NCBI GenBank assembly: GCA_026545765.1
Contig: CM048843.1
Coordinates: forward strand, 20,457,646-20,521,645
DNA: 64,000 nucleotides
Direction of reading: 5' to 3'
Origin: Plantago major
Taxonomy: Eukaryota; Streptophyta; Magnoliopsida; Lamiales; Plantaginaceae
Shown: positions 10,967-22,508 of the stretch, one piece after another
Position numbering within the stretch: the stretch's first letter is position 1
Layout of the letters: each line of letters starts with the position of its first letter
Notes under the pieces: model-generated
The model's input: only the letters and a program-made list of their open reading frames with translations
Told to the model about the DNA's origin: nothing
Database searches by the model: none
Translations under genes and position numbers: made by a program

Positions 10967-11617
10967 AACCTGAAATATGCACCATTTTATAATAGATTTG
11001 AAACAAAACTAGTTCCGTGTCCAAACATGTGCAATTACTTCAGACAATTCAAGTCCTGGAACATACTGTGTTATGTTGAAGGGAAGACTAGTACAACAAT
11101 ACACCACATTCAACAAAATAAGAAAGAAAAAAGTCTTTGAGCAGAAGAACTATTGAGTATGGACTTCAAAATCACCAAACCATGAGTGGGGCATTTCATC
11201 GAACATATGGCAGAATCAAGATAACAATCAAGAAAACAAGAAGAGGGGTAAAACTTTACCATATTGATCAACTAGACTTGTTTTCCGCAGCTTGGATCGA
11301 CGGATTCGTCGGAATTTTCCTGGAAATCTAGGGTCATACAGCTCTACTCTTTCGCCTTTAGATTCATGTAGCAGAGCTTTTGGATCTTCCATTTTACTGA
11401 TATGAGATGAAAGATTGCATACCAAAAATGTTGAGTTGAGGTATGGAATGATTCTCATCAAAATAAACAGAAGTTGGGAAAGAGATTGAGTTTCCTAAGT
11501 TAAAACAGAAAGACGGATGTGAAAAGTTTTAGTCTTTTGGTTCACAAGACACGTGTCGATCATCCAGCGGATGGAGGAGGTGATGTTGGAGGAAAACGGG
11601 TGAGAGGATCTGGAGCC
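10965..11617 (-). repeat. MULE right terminal inverted repeat (653 bp)
   Basis: It is the reverse complement of 6394-7046 with four differences. Any promoter in it would fire inward on the minus strand, away from the transporter gene that starts at 11941. Confidence 0.92.
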
Positions 11618-11626
11618 CGCAACTAC
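11618..11626. repeat. MULE target-site duplication, right copy (CGCAACTAC)
   Basis: It is identical to 6385-6393 and directly follows the terminal GGAGCC of the MULE. Confidence 0.92.
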
Positions 11627-11940
11627 TCGCCCCTAATTTTGTCATTGCAAAATTAAATGAGAAACTATTTTGGGACGGAGTAATATGCTTCCAACCAAAG
11701 AGACCATCTAGGTCCCAGTTTCCACCACCTCCTATTCTACTCTTTCTTTCTTTCTCTGCTTTGTTTCCCTCTAGAGATTCGTGCACACTGCACCGAAACA
11801 GCAGAAAAACCGACCGCCAAGATTAATCTTTCCCAAATTCCCACACCCATAAAAAGAAAATCAAATCTTCACCCTTCTTTCTCTTACACTTCAGTCAAAC
11901 TATCACTTTCACAAATCACAAACTCTCCATTTCTCCAATC

Positions 11941-14900
11941 ATGGACGGAGAGCGACCAGAAACAGAGCTCATTTCCATCCCTGCCACCCCACGCGCCTCC
12001 ACGCCGGAGATACTCACCCCCACCGGCCACCGCTCCCCTCGCCGTGACTTGGGCGGTGGAGGAACTGCCAAGTCATGGACTCCCACTTCCTTCATTTCGC
12101 CCAGGTTCTTGAGCCCCATTGGGACGCCAATGAAGAGGGTGCTTGTCAACATGAAAGGCTACTTGGAGGAAGTGGGTCATTTGACCAAGCTCAATCCGCA
12201 GGATGCTTGGTTGCCTATTACTGAGTCCAGGAATGGGAATGCTCATTATGCTGCTTTTCATAATTTGAATGCTGGGATTGGCTTTCAGGCTTTGCTTTTG
12301 CCTGTTGCTTTCTCTTTTCTTGGATGGTAAGCCTAAAGTTTTCATCTTTTTCACTTCTTGTTTTTGTCTGTTCAAATATTTGTGTTGGGTGATATAAAGT
12401 TATGATTTTTTTTCACTTCTTGTTTTTTTTTTATAAAAAGTTTTGATTTTTTTCACTTTTTTGTAATTTGGCTGTTGAAATATTTGTGATGGGTGATTAA
12501 TGTTGTTACTGCAATTGTGTATATTCTGCTCTTTGCTGTTTCTAAGTATACCCTGTTTTGGGAATTGTTCAAGATTGGCAGATTGCTACTATTACTATAT
12601 ATAGTACTACTATGTGAAGATTTGGTTTGCAATATTTGTTTCAGATTTCATCTGCTTTTCCTGTTTAGGGAGACTTTTCTTAAGCTGGTTCCTACTGTTT
12701 TATTAGCAATTTCGTAATTTTTGGACTGGTTGAAGTTGAACAGGGTGCTTTTTACTTTTGGATTTTGTTGAGAAAAATCAAGTAGGCCTGATTGTGTATA
12801 TCTTTCGGATCTTGATGTATTTTCCTTGCTTTATCCTATTGCTATTATCATGAATCATGATTGTGGATTAAAATTAAAATTTAAGATGAGAATTGTGTTC
12901 ATTAATTAAGCAAATAGCATACTTTAGACTTCTGCTTTTGAGGAAAATGTCATTTGGTCTGGGTCCTAATGTTACTTTTGTTTCATCTTTTCATAATTGA
13001 GGCAACTGGCAATTGCTTTACGTGTCACCAGCATTCATTTGAAATTTCGAATTGCCTTGTGAATTGTGATGTTTCTCTTTCTGCTTGACTAACTATATGC
13101 AGCTATTGAACCCTGATGATGCTGAGATTTCCTACTCGAGTGATACCGTTCCTTTACGACATAAAGGACTGATGTTTCACTCCAATATATACCAGGATCT
13201 AAGAACAACCTTTTACTAATGAAATGGCCCTTTACAAAATAAAATTTACATGTTTAATATATCATTCATGTGCACGCACCAATTCGACATAGAGATATGA
13301 AGTTGAAATACGTTCCCAGTGTCTCAATAATAACTGAAGTATGTCATTGTCAAGTAGAATGGAAGTATGCAACTATGCACCTTCTACTTATAAAGGATGC
13401 ATTGTCCATTTAAAGGAGATGTGCCTTCGCGCATATGGCAGACTATGTCGGTCAATTTCACAGTTTGTTCAGCTGTGCTCCTCCCTCAACACATTGCTAG
13501 TTTTCATTCTTGATCTGAATTTCCTTGAATATGATCGTGCAGGAGTTGGGGAATAATTTCATTAACCATTGCCTATTTTTGGCAATTATACACACTATGG
13601 GTTCTTGTTCAACTCCATGAGGCAGTTCCGGGAAAGCGTTACAACAGATATGTCGAACTTGCGCAAGCGGCTTTCGGTGAGTTCATATATAATGAGAAGA
13701 AGTTTGAACATAACACGATTGATACATCTTGTCATAAGGTTTTTATTTGTATTGACTTGCATCTATGATGCATTTGCTTCTCTTGTTGTAGGGGAACGAT
13801 TAGGTGTCTGGCTTGCTCTCTTTCCAACTGTTTACCTCTCTGCCGGAACTGCAACCGCATTAATTTTGGTTGGAGGGGAGACCATGAAGATGTTCTTCCA
13901 GATAGTGTGTGGTCCACTTTGTTCATCAAATCCTCTAACTACTGTCGAATGGTACCTGGTGTTCACATCCCTTTGCATCGTATTATCCCAACTCCCAAAT
14001 CTCAACTCCATTGCGGGCCTTTCACTTGTTGGTGCTGTTACGGCCATAACATACTCCACTATGGTGTGGGTGCTCTCTGTGAGCCAGGCTAAGCCACCCA
14101 CTCTTTCATATGAACCAATTCAAATGCCTACTGCAACGGCTTCATTATTTTCCTTCTTGAATGCACTTGGTATCATAGCATTCGCGTTCCGAGGCCACAA
14201 TCTAGCCCTCGAGATTCAGGTACTTCCTCTCTTCTATGCACAGACTAGTCACAATGTCCCAGAAAGTGAAGTATGGGTTATTTGCAGATGACTCTTAACA
14301 CCTTCAGTAGAGAAGTGCCACTGTGAATAGTTTGCATACGCGAAAAATCTGAGCACATTAGAGTTGGAAGGTGAATTATATCATTAGAGTTGCTATTAAT
14401 TCACATCATCTGACAATTTTCAGGCGACAATGCCATCAAGCTTTAAAAAACCTGCGCATGTGCCAATGTGGAGGGGAGCAAAGGTTGCCTACGTCTTCAT
14501 TGCAATGTGTGTGTTTCCGGTTGCCATTGGAGGTTACTGGGCTTATGGGAACCTTGTAAGTCTATTACTTGTATATTGTTCTTTACCCTTTTACAATACG
14601 ATGGCCTTAAAACCACAAGTTCCATCACACATAACGTTTCCTCACTCAGGATACGCCTTAAAGTCAGCTGTTTCTGATTATTGCAGATGCCATCTGGAGG
14701 AATGCTGAGCGCAATTTTCGGATTTCACAGCCACGACATCCCTCGAGGACTTCTAGCCGTGACATTCCTTCTTGTTGTTTTCAATTGTTTGAGCAGCTTC
14801 CAGATTTACTCGATGCCCGTCTTCGACAGTTTTGAAGCTGGCTACACCAGCCGCACCAATCGACCTTGCTCAATTTGGGTTCGCTCGGGTTTCAGAGTGT

Positions 14901-15172
14901 TCTACGGATTCATCTCATTACTTATCGGCGTGGCACTTCCGTTCTTGTCTAGTCTTGCGGGTTTATTAGGAGGGCTTACTCTTCCAGTCACGTTTGCGTA
15001 CCCATGTTTCATGTGGGTTCTCATTAAGAAACCTACCAAGTACACCTTCAATTGGTACTTCAATTGGATCCTAGGCTGGTTGGGTATTGCTTTTAGCTTA
15101 GCCTTCTCCATTGGGGGTATTTGGAGCATGGTCAACAGTGGACTCAAGCTCAAATTCTTCAAGCCAAACTAA
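11941..15172 (+). CDS. LHTL8: Amino-acid transporter, lysine histidine transporter-like 8 type
   Basis: Exons 11941-12326, 13543-13676, 13792-14219, 14424-14555 and 14687-15172 (stop TAA) join in frame to 521 residues, the usual size of this family. The ATG is the first in a CT-rich leader. The N terminus (about 95 residues) is hydrophilic and rich in Pro, Ser and Thr; then come about ten hydrophobic membrane segments of the AAAP/amino-acid permease fold. The GIGFQALLLPVAF segment of membrane helix 1 and the GKRYNRYVELAQAAFG region are characteristic of LHT-like proteins. Members are plasma-membrane proton-coupled amino-acid importers; the substrate of LHT-like 8 proteins is not established by sequence. 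Assignment to the LHT-like 8 subgroup is from the N-terminal extension and overall wording. No frameshift or missing exon was seen. Confidence 0.92.
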
Positions 15173-15577
15173 TGACAACCAAGTTGCTCTTCTTTCCACT
15201 GCCTAGTTTGGGCTTGATCTCTAGCATATTAAGCATATGTTATCCTATGGTTTTGATCCTAGCAAGTGTTGTTTGACAATTTTGCCTGTAAATTATTGTT
15301 TGTAATCTCAATGTGAGCTTTCTTTTCAAGTAATTAAAGCTATTTTTCAAATGCAACATTTCACCCTCAAGGGTTCAAATCTGTCGTGTAGCACTTGACA
15401 ATCACATCCTATGAGAATCTCAAGAAAAGTAGAGTGGGGTGTGTACCCTTCATTTTCATAGCAATTTTTAACCTGCAAATAAACTGTATTTTACAAATGA
15501 TATTGTTAATCGCAATATACATTTGATAAACGCATGACATTAAACGTATGACATTATATACCATCAGAGATTTTTTG
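15173..15577. other. 3' flank of the transporter gene
   Basis: It is AT-rich and probably includes the 3' UTR (a polyadenylation-like AATTAAA word lies near 15332). No gene is seen. Confidence 0.4.
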
Positions 15578-16453
15578 AGTTAAATGCATAACACCCTTGA
15601 GTTATTAATAATGTGCGTGAAACTCCCCTGAGTTAACGAATTAGTACTAAATCCCCTTGAGTTATTAAAAATGGGCACAAAACCCCCCACCCTTTATTTT
15701 TAAAGTGTATGAGGTACACTCTCATTAGGTGCAACTATAAATGTTTGTTTATGTTATCTTACACCAAATCAATGGAAAAAAAAAAGACCATAATTATTAA
15801 AAATATGCGCAAAATCACATGAAATTCTTATAAAGTCATTACAATACCCCTTTTGCATAAATATTAAATATACATGATGAATCCGTATTGTGTGCAGTTT
15901 GATTCGTTAGTCCAAATTTTTGAAAATATTAAAATGACTTAAATTTGAGCTATTAAAAATAGTAAAACTCTACTTTTTTCCTGATTAAATGAACAACAAA
16001 AATCGATCACACATTACTGGTTATATAGCACTGAAATATACAAATAACAACCATAGATAACACTAATTAAGATTGTCATTACATATCAACGAAATATACC
16101 AATTCATTATTAATGTAAACGGAAAAAAGTGAGGGCAAAAGATAATAAACTGAAATTATGAATGTCCAGTCCACCTAGTCGCGTTAATTTGGAGTAATAA
16201 AACCTAAAAGAACATCCATTGTCGCACCTAACATGAGTACGCCGTAAAAAAAAAAGGTTGAGGGGGTTCCACGCACATGTTTTAATAACTCGGGGTTTTG
16301 CGCACATTTTTCATAACTCATGTACTAATTTATTAACTCATGGGGATTTCGCGCACATTTTTTAACATCTCAGGGGGGTTTGGTACTAATTTGTTAACTC
16401 AAGGGTTTCGCGCACATTTATAATAACTTAGGGGGTATTTTACATTTAACCCT
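15578..16453. mobile_element. Non-autonomous MULE (876 bp) with minisatellite-like arms
   Basis: The ends AGTTAAATG.. and ..CATTTAACCCT are inverted, and both flanks carry AGATTTTTTG (15568-15577 and 16454-16463), a 9-10-bp target duplication. Both arms are built from repeated units of the type CCCCTGAGTTATTAA-AATGTGCGCGAAA; the right arm has more units than the left. The interior is AT-rich with no coding capacity. It sits between the convergent 3' ends of the transporter and kaurene oxidase genes. Confidence 0.85.
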
Positions 16454-16664
16454 AGATTTTTTGCATTCGTACTGCAAACCACATTCGATTATACTCAGTT
16501 CCAAACCATGGCATGATAAGCTAACAATTGAGAGCAAGCATGAACGATTAAAATACCGCTAGTTCGATAGGAAACACGGCAAGTACAGCATCGTTCAGTC
16601 TTATAATACATCAGTCGCGAAATGTAGCTTAATACCTGTGGCGGTAACTCATAAGTAGTAGGTT

Positions 16665-19385
16665 TCAGTTTCTCTTTTTCAGGTTCACTAGCAGTGGATC
16701 CAGCTTATGAGTAGTTAAACCCCAAGTATCAACATTGTCTTCCTCTCCATCTTTGAGTTTCCATTCAAAATCTTGTACAAATCTCCCGATTGCTAAGCAT
16801 GAAATCAACATTGCTTGGAGTGCACCTGCACAAACTCTCTTTCCGCCACCAAAGGCTATTGTCTTATGAAGCTCTAGTGTATCGGCTTTGCCACTGAGGA
16901 ATCTCTCTGGAAGCCAGTCCTCTGGATCCTCCCATATTGCCCTGTCCCTATTGCACCCGTAAATGTTGATGGCAATCTGCAAACATAGGCTTATTCAGAT
17001 TTTTTTTACTTTCCAAGTGTATAGGAATATAAAGGATTAATGAAATAGTAACAACCTCACTGCCTTGTGGAATGCTATATCCTCCTATTTGAGAATCTTC
17101 GTCGACATATCGCAAAGGAACAATGGGAACCGGACTATGCTTTCTCAATGTTTCATGGAAAACAGCAGACAGGTATGGAAGTTGGCACAGTTTCGCCTCT
17201 GTAAGTTCTTCAGAGCCACAAACTTTTTGAATCTCCTTAAACAGACGATCCTGATACAAGGAAAAAGAAAAGGCATGCCACTCACCGGGGATGTTGAAAA
17301 ATAATTAGGTCTAGAACTACATGCAAAAGACACACCTATGTTATCATTAAATATGCAACTCTTATAAGACATGAAAAGGTCATTTGCATGAAAACAATGG
17401 GGCGTTGTAAACCATAAAATTGAGCTATTTGTACCTATCTAAATGGAAATGCACATGTCCAAGATACAGGTAAGGAGGGAGTTATTTCACCTGCTTTTCA
17501 GGATTTTTAGAAAGTTCGTACATGGCCCACTCGGTGGCGATCAGCGTAGTATCTGATGCTTCAATGATGACTTCCCATATCAGCATGAGTATTTGTTGGT
17601 CAGACAATGCAGTTGCTGCTTCAGCTAGCAAATGGTCTAGATAACAATTAATTGCCTGTCATGAAATCTGCCATAAGTAACCAAAAGGAGAAAACTAGCA
17701 GAAAATGCCCATTCAAATAAGCTCAACATTGAGGGGGAACAAAAAAAACCTCTCCAGAAGCTATACGTTTCTTCTGCCAATTGATAAGAGTTTCCATCAC
17801 TGCTTGCCTACGAGTATGCATTTGCTGAATTTTCTCCTCAAACCTTTTGTTAGGAATCCATTTAAGGTATGGGAAGAAATCCCTCCAGTCCACGTCAATA
17901 GCACCTTCCATTGGGTCACATACCAAAATCTTGAATATTTCCGCTCTGGACAGAGTAGTCCCTAGTTTCTCCACATAAACAGATTCAAAGTCCTGTCCTA
18001 TAGCCTGTAAAAATTTAAAGCAGTAGAAAGAATGAATCAATATGGTTCAATGTTTCTACTTTAAGACAGATTTTACAAAAATGGCAATTGTTAACACTCA
18101 CTTCTTTCACTGATAATCCGAAAAGTTCAGACTGAAAGCTTTTCCTGAAATTGAGAGCTTCAGTAGGGTGTGATTCCAGATGAGCATGGAATTGTTCACA
18201 AACATTCTTTATCATGACTTCCCTATGAATACAATGCCGTTTCTGATTAAATTGACACAACAGATCAATACAAATATATCCTGGAGTGAGAAGTTTGTTA
18301 TAGAAAGAAGCCATATTCATACTTCATTGTGAATGTGTAGCATAACAAACCTGAGCATTCGGTCCTAAAGTACTTGTCAATAAATGTCGCTTTGCTTCTT
18401 TGTAGAAGTCATTGTAATCACTCATTGCAACAATACTTTTATCAGAAGTGAGTATCTTTAGAGCATTTGAAAGCTTTCTCGTTGAGATGGAGTTGTACCT
18501 AGCAACCATTGCCTAAAGCAAACAAAGCAAAGTTCAGACTATGCAAATGTCTTCACTAACATGGTACCACAAAATAACGACACAACAGTCCATAAAGAAC
18601 AGCGCAAAGCTTTTGGCATTACAAGGCCAGATAATCTAGATCACATATTTCGACATAACCTGAAAGATGAAGTACTAAAAGATACACAAGCCAAAAGAAT
18701 AGTTTAAGTACAATGTTACGTTCGACCAGATAAATTACAGGACCATATTAAATCCTGATAGCATTCAGAGTCAGACTTACCCTCACATTCATTTTCAATA
18801 ACACTTACAAAACTTAAAATCGTTCCGTCTTTACAATGTCGAAGAGCATTAAGAAATTATACCTCCTTGGCAACCTCATTGGAGTTAAGGACAACCATGT
18901 TACTGGCACCGGTCTGGATCGAATAAACCGGACCATATTCCTCAGCCCATTTGGTGAATGTCTTGTGAGGCTTCTTCTCTTTCAACTGCAGCAAGTTTCC
19001 TAACACTGGTAAGCCTGGCACCTCTGCATTCATAAACCATCATTTACCATCTCCTCACAAACTCACAAGCACAAACTTAAAAACGTAACAATGATTCCAT
19101 CAACTTTAAAACTATACGTGCTTGTTTGACAAGCGGTTAAAATCAACAAAACCTGGTTAAAAACACCTATTTTTTAACCTGATTTTCTTGATTTTAATCG
19201 CTACATAACCTTAGCCAAAAGGGCAAGACAAAAAGCAAGATATGCTAACAAAACTTACTTGGAGGAAGAGCAGAATCATTATTCTTCTGGTAATGAACTT
19301 TGAGGAAAAACAGAGTGATCCCACCAACAGCAACAGCTGGAGCTCCTACTGCAGCCACTATTGGCACATTCAGAATCGATTCCAT
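16665..19385 (-). CDS. KO: ent-Kaurene oxidase, cytochrome P450 CYP701A
   Basis: Minus-strand exons 19385-19259, 19023-18863, 18512-18351, 18242-18102, 18004-17750, 17655-17491, 17250-17056 and 16976-16665 join in frame to 505 residues. The enzyme oxidises ent-kaurene in three steps to ent-kaurenoic acid, an early gibberellin step, at plastid envelope/ER membranes with NADPH-P450 reductase. Seen: an N-terminal membrane anchor (about residues 8-28), a proline-rich hinge (about 41-48), the I-helix EASDTT (314-319), ExxR as ETLR (370-373), PERF (425-428) and the heme loop [10 protein letters not shown] (444-453, ligand Cys451). The loop and EASDTT wording fit CYP701A. In some plants CYP701A duplicates act in other diterpenoid pathways, so the exact substrate is inferred. 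No defect was seen. Confidence 0.95.
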
Positions 19386-20709
19386 TGAAACCCTTTTTCA
19401 AGAAAACCCAAAAATCAGAGCTTTCGATCACTTTATAAAAGTTTCTGTAATATATAGAATACAGAGATGTCACTGTGAATCACACCACTCTTATAAACTC
19501 GAGATTCCTTGGAGTGGTGCAAGAGAAACGACAAAGGTGTTGGCAGTCGTTTAGTGACCAGGCGTAAATGGAATATGCGAGGTGTGTGTGACTCACCCAT
19601 CAGAAGTAGAAATGGAGTGGCTTTAATCATTTTTCCCCATTTTATCTCTGACAATCTTGTTTTCATGGTATGTTATATAAATTCCTAGTTTTTGTTTTTT
19701 TCCCAAAGAAACTTGTTTCGGAATTAGGTATATTTTACCAGGAAAGATACTGAATATACACTTTTGGAGTTTTATGAAATTAGGATAATCTGCTTTGATT
19801 TGCCATGTGATTTGTTTGGACTTAAAGAAAACAGACGCCCGCAAGAAATATGAAATATGGTGGAAGATGACAAGGCGCTCGACCACTGTAATGTACGATT
19901 GCCGCCCGAGAGCAGTTATTAATCCGGATAGACGACAATCTGGTTTTTTTGGTGTTTTTTAAATTAAAGGTAGTAGTATATACCAAAAACATGGCGCGTG
20001 TAGCATCGCGTGGGGAGAAAGATTCGTTTATTTCATCTTTCTTTCTCCACTTTAGATCCTTCTTCTTCTCCAATTTAGATGACGCTGATTTTAGATTTCA
20101 GATAATCAGATCCTTCTTTTTCTCCAATTCTTCTAATCAGTCTATCACTCTCTCCCTTCATCTCAGGTCTCTCTCTTTACTTTCATCTCCAACAAGAACA
20201 TAGACCCCCGTTTTACTTTCAATGAAGTCGACAATGGGAAGCAAAATGTTCGGATAGGTCAAACTCGAACTGAACGTCGACTTAAATTTTTCGTGAAATC
20301 TTCACGATCGTTCGTTTCATTTACACCCCTACCCATTCCCATGGAGCCACGGCATGAACAGATCCGAGCTGGGGCATCATACCCGCCGGTCAAATTGGAA
20401 TCGTCTCCGCCTTCGTAGCCGGGAAAGCCTAGGATTTGGTCGAGAAATCGGAAGGAGCTTCATCTGGATTGTTGGCAATGGAGTGATTGCATACGGTAAA
20501 TGTGGACATGACCGCTAGCTTTTTACGCAGGTGTGGATTTGAGAAGTCCAGAATGCAAAGAAGAAGGGTGCTAGAGGAAACCTAGAGAAGATAAGAGAAT
20601 AAAGAAGATAGAGACGAGCGAGAGAAGGAAGGAAAGTGAAGATTCAGATTTGAGAGTCCGTCATTTTCTCCATGCACTTTGTTCTCGGTTATACTACTTT
20701 TAATAATAT
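19386..20709. other. Upstream region of the kaurene oxidase gene
   Basis: It should include the KO promoter and 5' UTR on the minus strand. A direct repeat of about 54 bp containing AGATCCTTCTTCTTCTCCAA occurs at about 20054 and 20108. No supported gene is seen; a few short ORFs have low-complexity translations. Confidence 0.5.
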
Positions 20710-21899
20710 TACCTCCATTTTAATATTCAATAATAACTTTCTAATTTAACTCATATTACAATTTTTTACCACAAATTTGTGTTGAACGCAGAACACTTTT
20801 TAAGATATTGCAAAAAAAGTCTTTATATATTAGAAATATTAAAAGTGACCCAATATTTTATTTTTTGTCACAAAACCCTTCAACCTCAAATCTTTAAAGT
20901 ATATACTTGTTAAATCATAAAAAAAAAAAAAACTGATTGTTTTTGAGTTTTTTTTAACTTTTTTAATTTTTTTCAAATAAAATGTAGTCAATTTTAATAT
21001 ATTAATGAAATGAAATAATTATTATAACTATGAAAATTAATATTCAATTAATTTATAGGTGGAAAAAAAGAAAAAAGCTGAACAATCATGAATAAAAAAC
21101 ATGTTGAACAAGAATTTTCCGAATTATATGAACAATCATGAATATGAAGATGTATATATCGTTTTAGTTTTATTCTTATAATTGTTAATAATATTCAATT
21201 ATTACAAAATTAGATAAAATTTGATTGGAATATATAAAAAAAATTTAAAAATCGAAAAACAAATTTGCTTAGACTGTTGGGTGGCAATTTGCCCGCTGTA
21301 ATAAAGATCTGGCGACCTTAGAGGCTACCAAACCAATGATTTAGTTTTTAGAGGTCGCTTAACGCTACCGACTCAAATCTTTAAAGTATATAATTGTTAA
21401 ATCATAAAATATATATTAAAAAAAAACAGTCAGTTTGACTGTTTTTTGAGTTTTTTGACTTTTTTAATTTTTTTCAAATAAAATGTAGTCAATTTTAATA
21501 TATTAATGAAATGAAATAATTATTATAACTATGAAAATTAATATTCGATTAATTTATAGGTGGAAAAAAAGGAAAAAGCTTAAAATCCGACCAATACTTA
21601 TATGCAATGATTTTTTTAAACGTTTTTTTGGTTCTTAAGAGTATATGAATTTCAACATTTGCGATTGAAGGGTTTTAAGATTACAAAAAAAAAATTGAAC
21701 CATTATTAATATTTTCAATAAATAAAGGGTATATTACAATTTGTAAAAAAAGTGTTCTACGTTTAGTAAAAAGTGTTCTGCGAATAACATTCTTGTTTGG
21801 GGTTTTTGTTGTATTTCTTATGGTATAACTTGTGTGTAATTTGTTGTTGAAATTTGTATAAATATCGATCTAGAAATTTGTTATTGGGCGGAGGGAGTA
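20710..21899. mobile_element. Long-arm inverted-repeat element (about 1190 bp) ending in GGAGGGAGTA
   Basis: The left arm (TACCTCCATTTTAATATTC..) and the reverse complement of the right arm (TACTCCCTCCGCCCAATAAC..) match in order through AACGCAGAACACTTTTT and AAAACCCTTCAA for roughly 190 bp. The centre holds two nearly identical ~210-bp direct repeats. It is non-coding. The termini resemble CTCCCTCCGT MITEs, but this copy is much longer than its neighbours. Confidence 0.6.
20877..21585. repeat. Pair of ~210-bp direct repeats, period about 495 bp
   Basis: Copies at about 20877-21085 and 21372-21585 both run from TCAAATCTTTAAAGTATATA to ATTTATAGGTGGAAAAAAAG. They differ mainly in the length of A-runs and a small TTGACTG indel. 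They lie inside the inverted-repeat element at 20710-21899. Confidence 0.8.
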
Positions 21900-22102
21900 C
21901 ACAATAAATACAAACTCGATCCAATGAGACCTAGATAGATAATAAAATGATTGTAGATCTTCTTTATACCTCAAAAACTATAGTTCAATAGTACATGTAG
22001 AACCTTTAAAACATGCTTAGATTTAGACATGAGCTAAGAGAGAATTGTGATTTGAATTTTTCAGCCGTACAACTGTGCAAACCATGAAAGATTATATGAT
22101 GT

Positions 22103-22493
22103 ATTTAGCAAAACTAGCTGATAAGATAGATGGTATAGCTGATAAGCTTGCTGGTATATAATTTTATAGCTGGTAAGTTAGTTGGTTTTTATAAAATTGT
22201 TTAGTAAATCAATTAACTGATAAGCTAGCTGATTTGCTAAATATGGTAGTCAATAAAAACAAACCAGCTAGCTTATTTTTTTATAAGCTTTCTGGACAAG
22301 GTTACCAGAGCAGCTATCTGATTTGCTAAATATGGTAGTATATAAAAACAAACCAGCTAGCTTATTTTTTTATAAGCTTTCTGGACAAGGTTATCAGAGC
22401 AGATAGCTTATCAACTACCAACTAAGCGTTCACGTAATAAGCTTATTACAAAAAATAAGTTCATCGAACTGAGAAGCTTGTGCTAAACAGAGC
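22103..22493. mobile_element. hAT-like MITE with internal tandem repeat
   Basis: The left end reads TTTAGCAAAACTAGCTGATAAG, and the right end in reverse complement GGCTCTGTTTAGCACAAGC, a common style for small hAT derivatives. An 89-bp unit (from GATTTGCTAAATATGGTAGT to AAGGTTA-CAGAGCAG) is duplicated in tandem at about 22231-22319 and 22320-22405. A related fragment lies at about 24300-24420. No clear 8-bp target duplication was seen. Confidence 0.5.
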
Positions 22494-22508
22494 CATATCA
22501 TTTAAATA

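Larger units (their letters stand above)
6394..11617 (+). mobile_element. Apparently intact autonomous Mutator-like element (5224 bp)
   Basis: The element is bounded by inverted GGCTCCAGATCC termini and 9-bp direct repeats CGCAACTAC (6385-6393 and 11618-11626), the Mutator hallmark. The two 653-bp terminal inverted repeats differ at only four bases by my reading. Between them lies a FAR1/FHY3-type transposase gene with all catalytic and SWIM residues and no disabling mutation seen, plus a possible convergent small gene from the right TIR. Low TIR divergence and a perfect target duplication indicate a recent insertion. The right end is 324 bp from the start codon of the amino-acid transporter at 11941. 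Confidence 0.93.
5867..11635. mobile_element. Non-autonomous hAT-type element (about 536 bp) interrupted by a MULE
   Basis: The ends are TAGGGGTGTGC at the left and ..GCCCCTA at the right. They are flanked by identical 8-bp direct repeats ATTTTGTC (5859-5866 and 11636-11643), the hAT target-duplication length. The left part has dense sub-terminal CCCGC/GCGGG motifs, as expected for hAT transposase binding regions, and no coding capacity of its own. The MULE entered 9 bp from the right end, leaving 527 bp on the left and 9 bp (plus the duplicated target) on the right. Confidence 0.85.
5724..11680. mobile_element. MITE split by the nested hAT and MULE insertions
   Basis: The left part (5724-5866) begins CTCCCTCTGTCACGAT after a TA. 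The right part (11636-11680) ends TTTTGGGACGGAG followed by TA, so the two fit as inverted ends of one CTCCCTCCGTCC-type MITE with a TA target duplication. The hAT-type element at 5867-11635 sits between them with its own 8-bp duplication of MITE sequence. Without the insertions the MITE would be about 180 bp. Confidence 0.7.

Noticed and set aside
11137-11461. ORFs on both strands near 11137-11461 that mirror ORFs at 6550-6874
   Set aside because: They are the second copy of the MULE terminal inverted repeat, not an independent gene pair.
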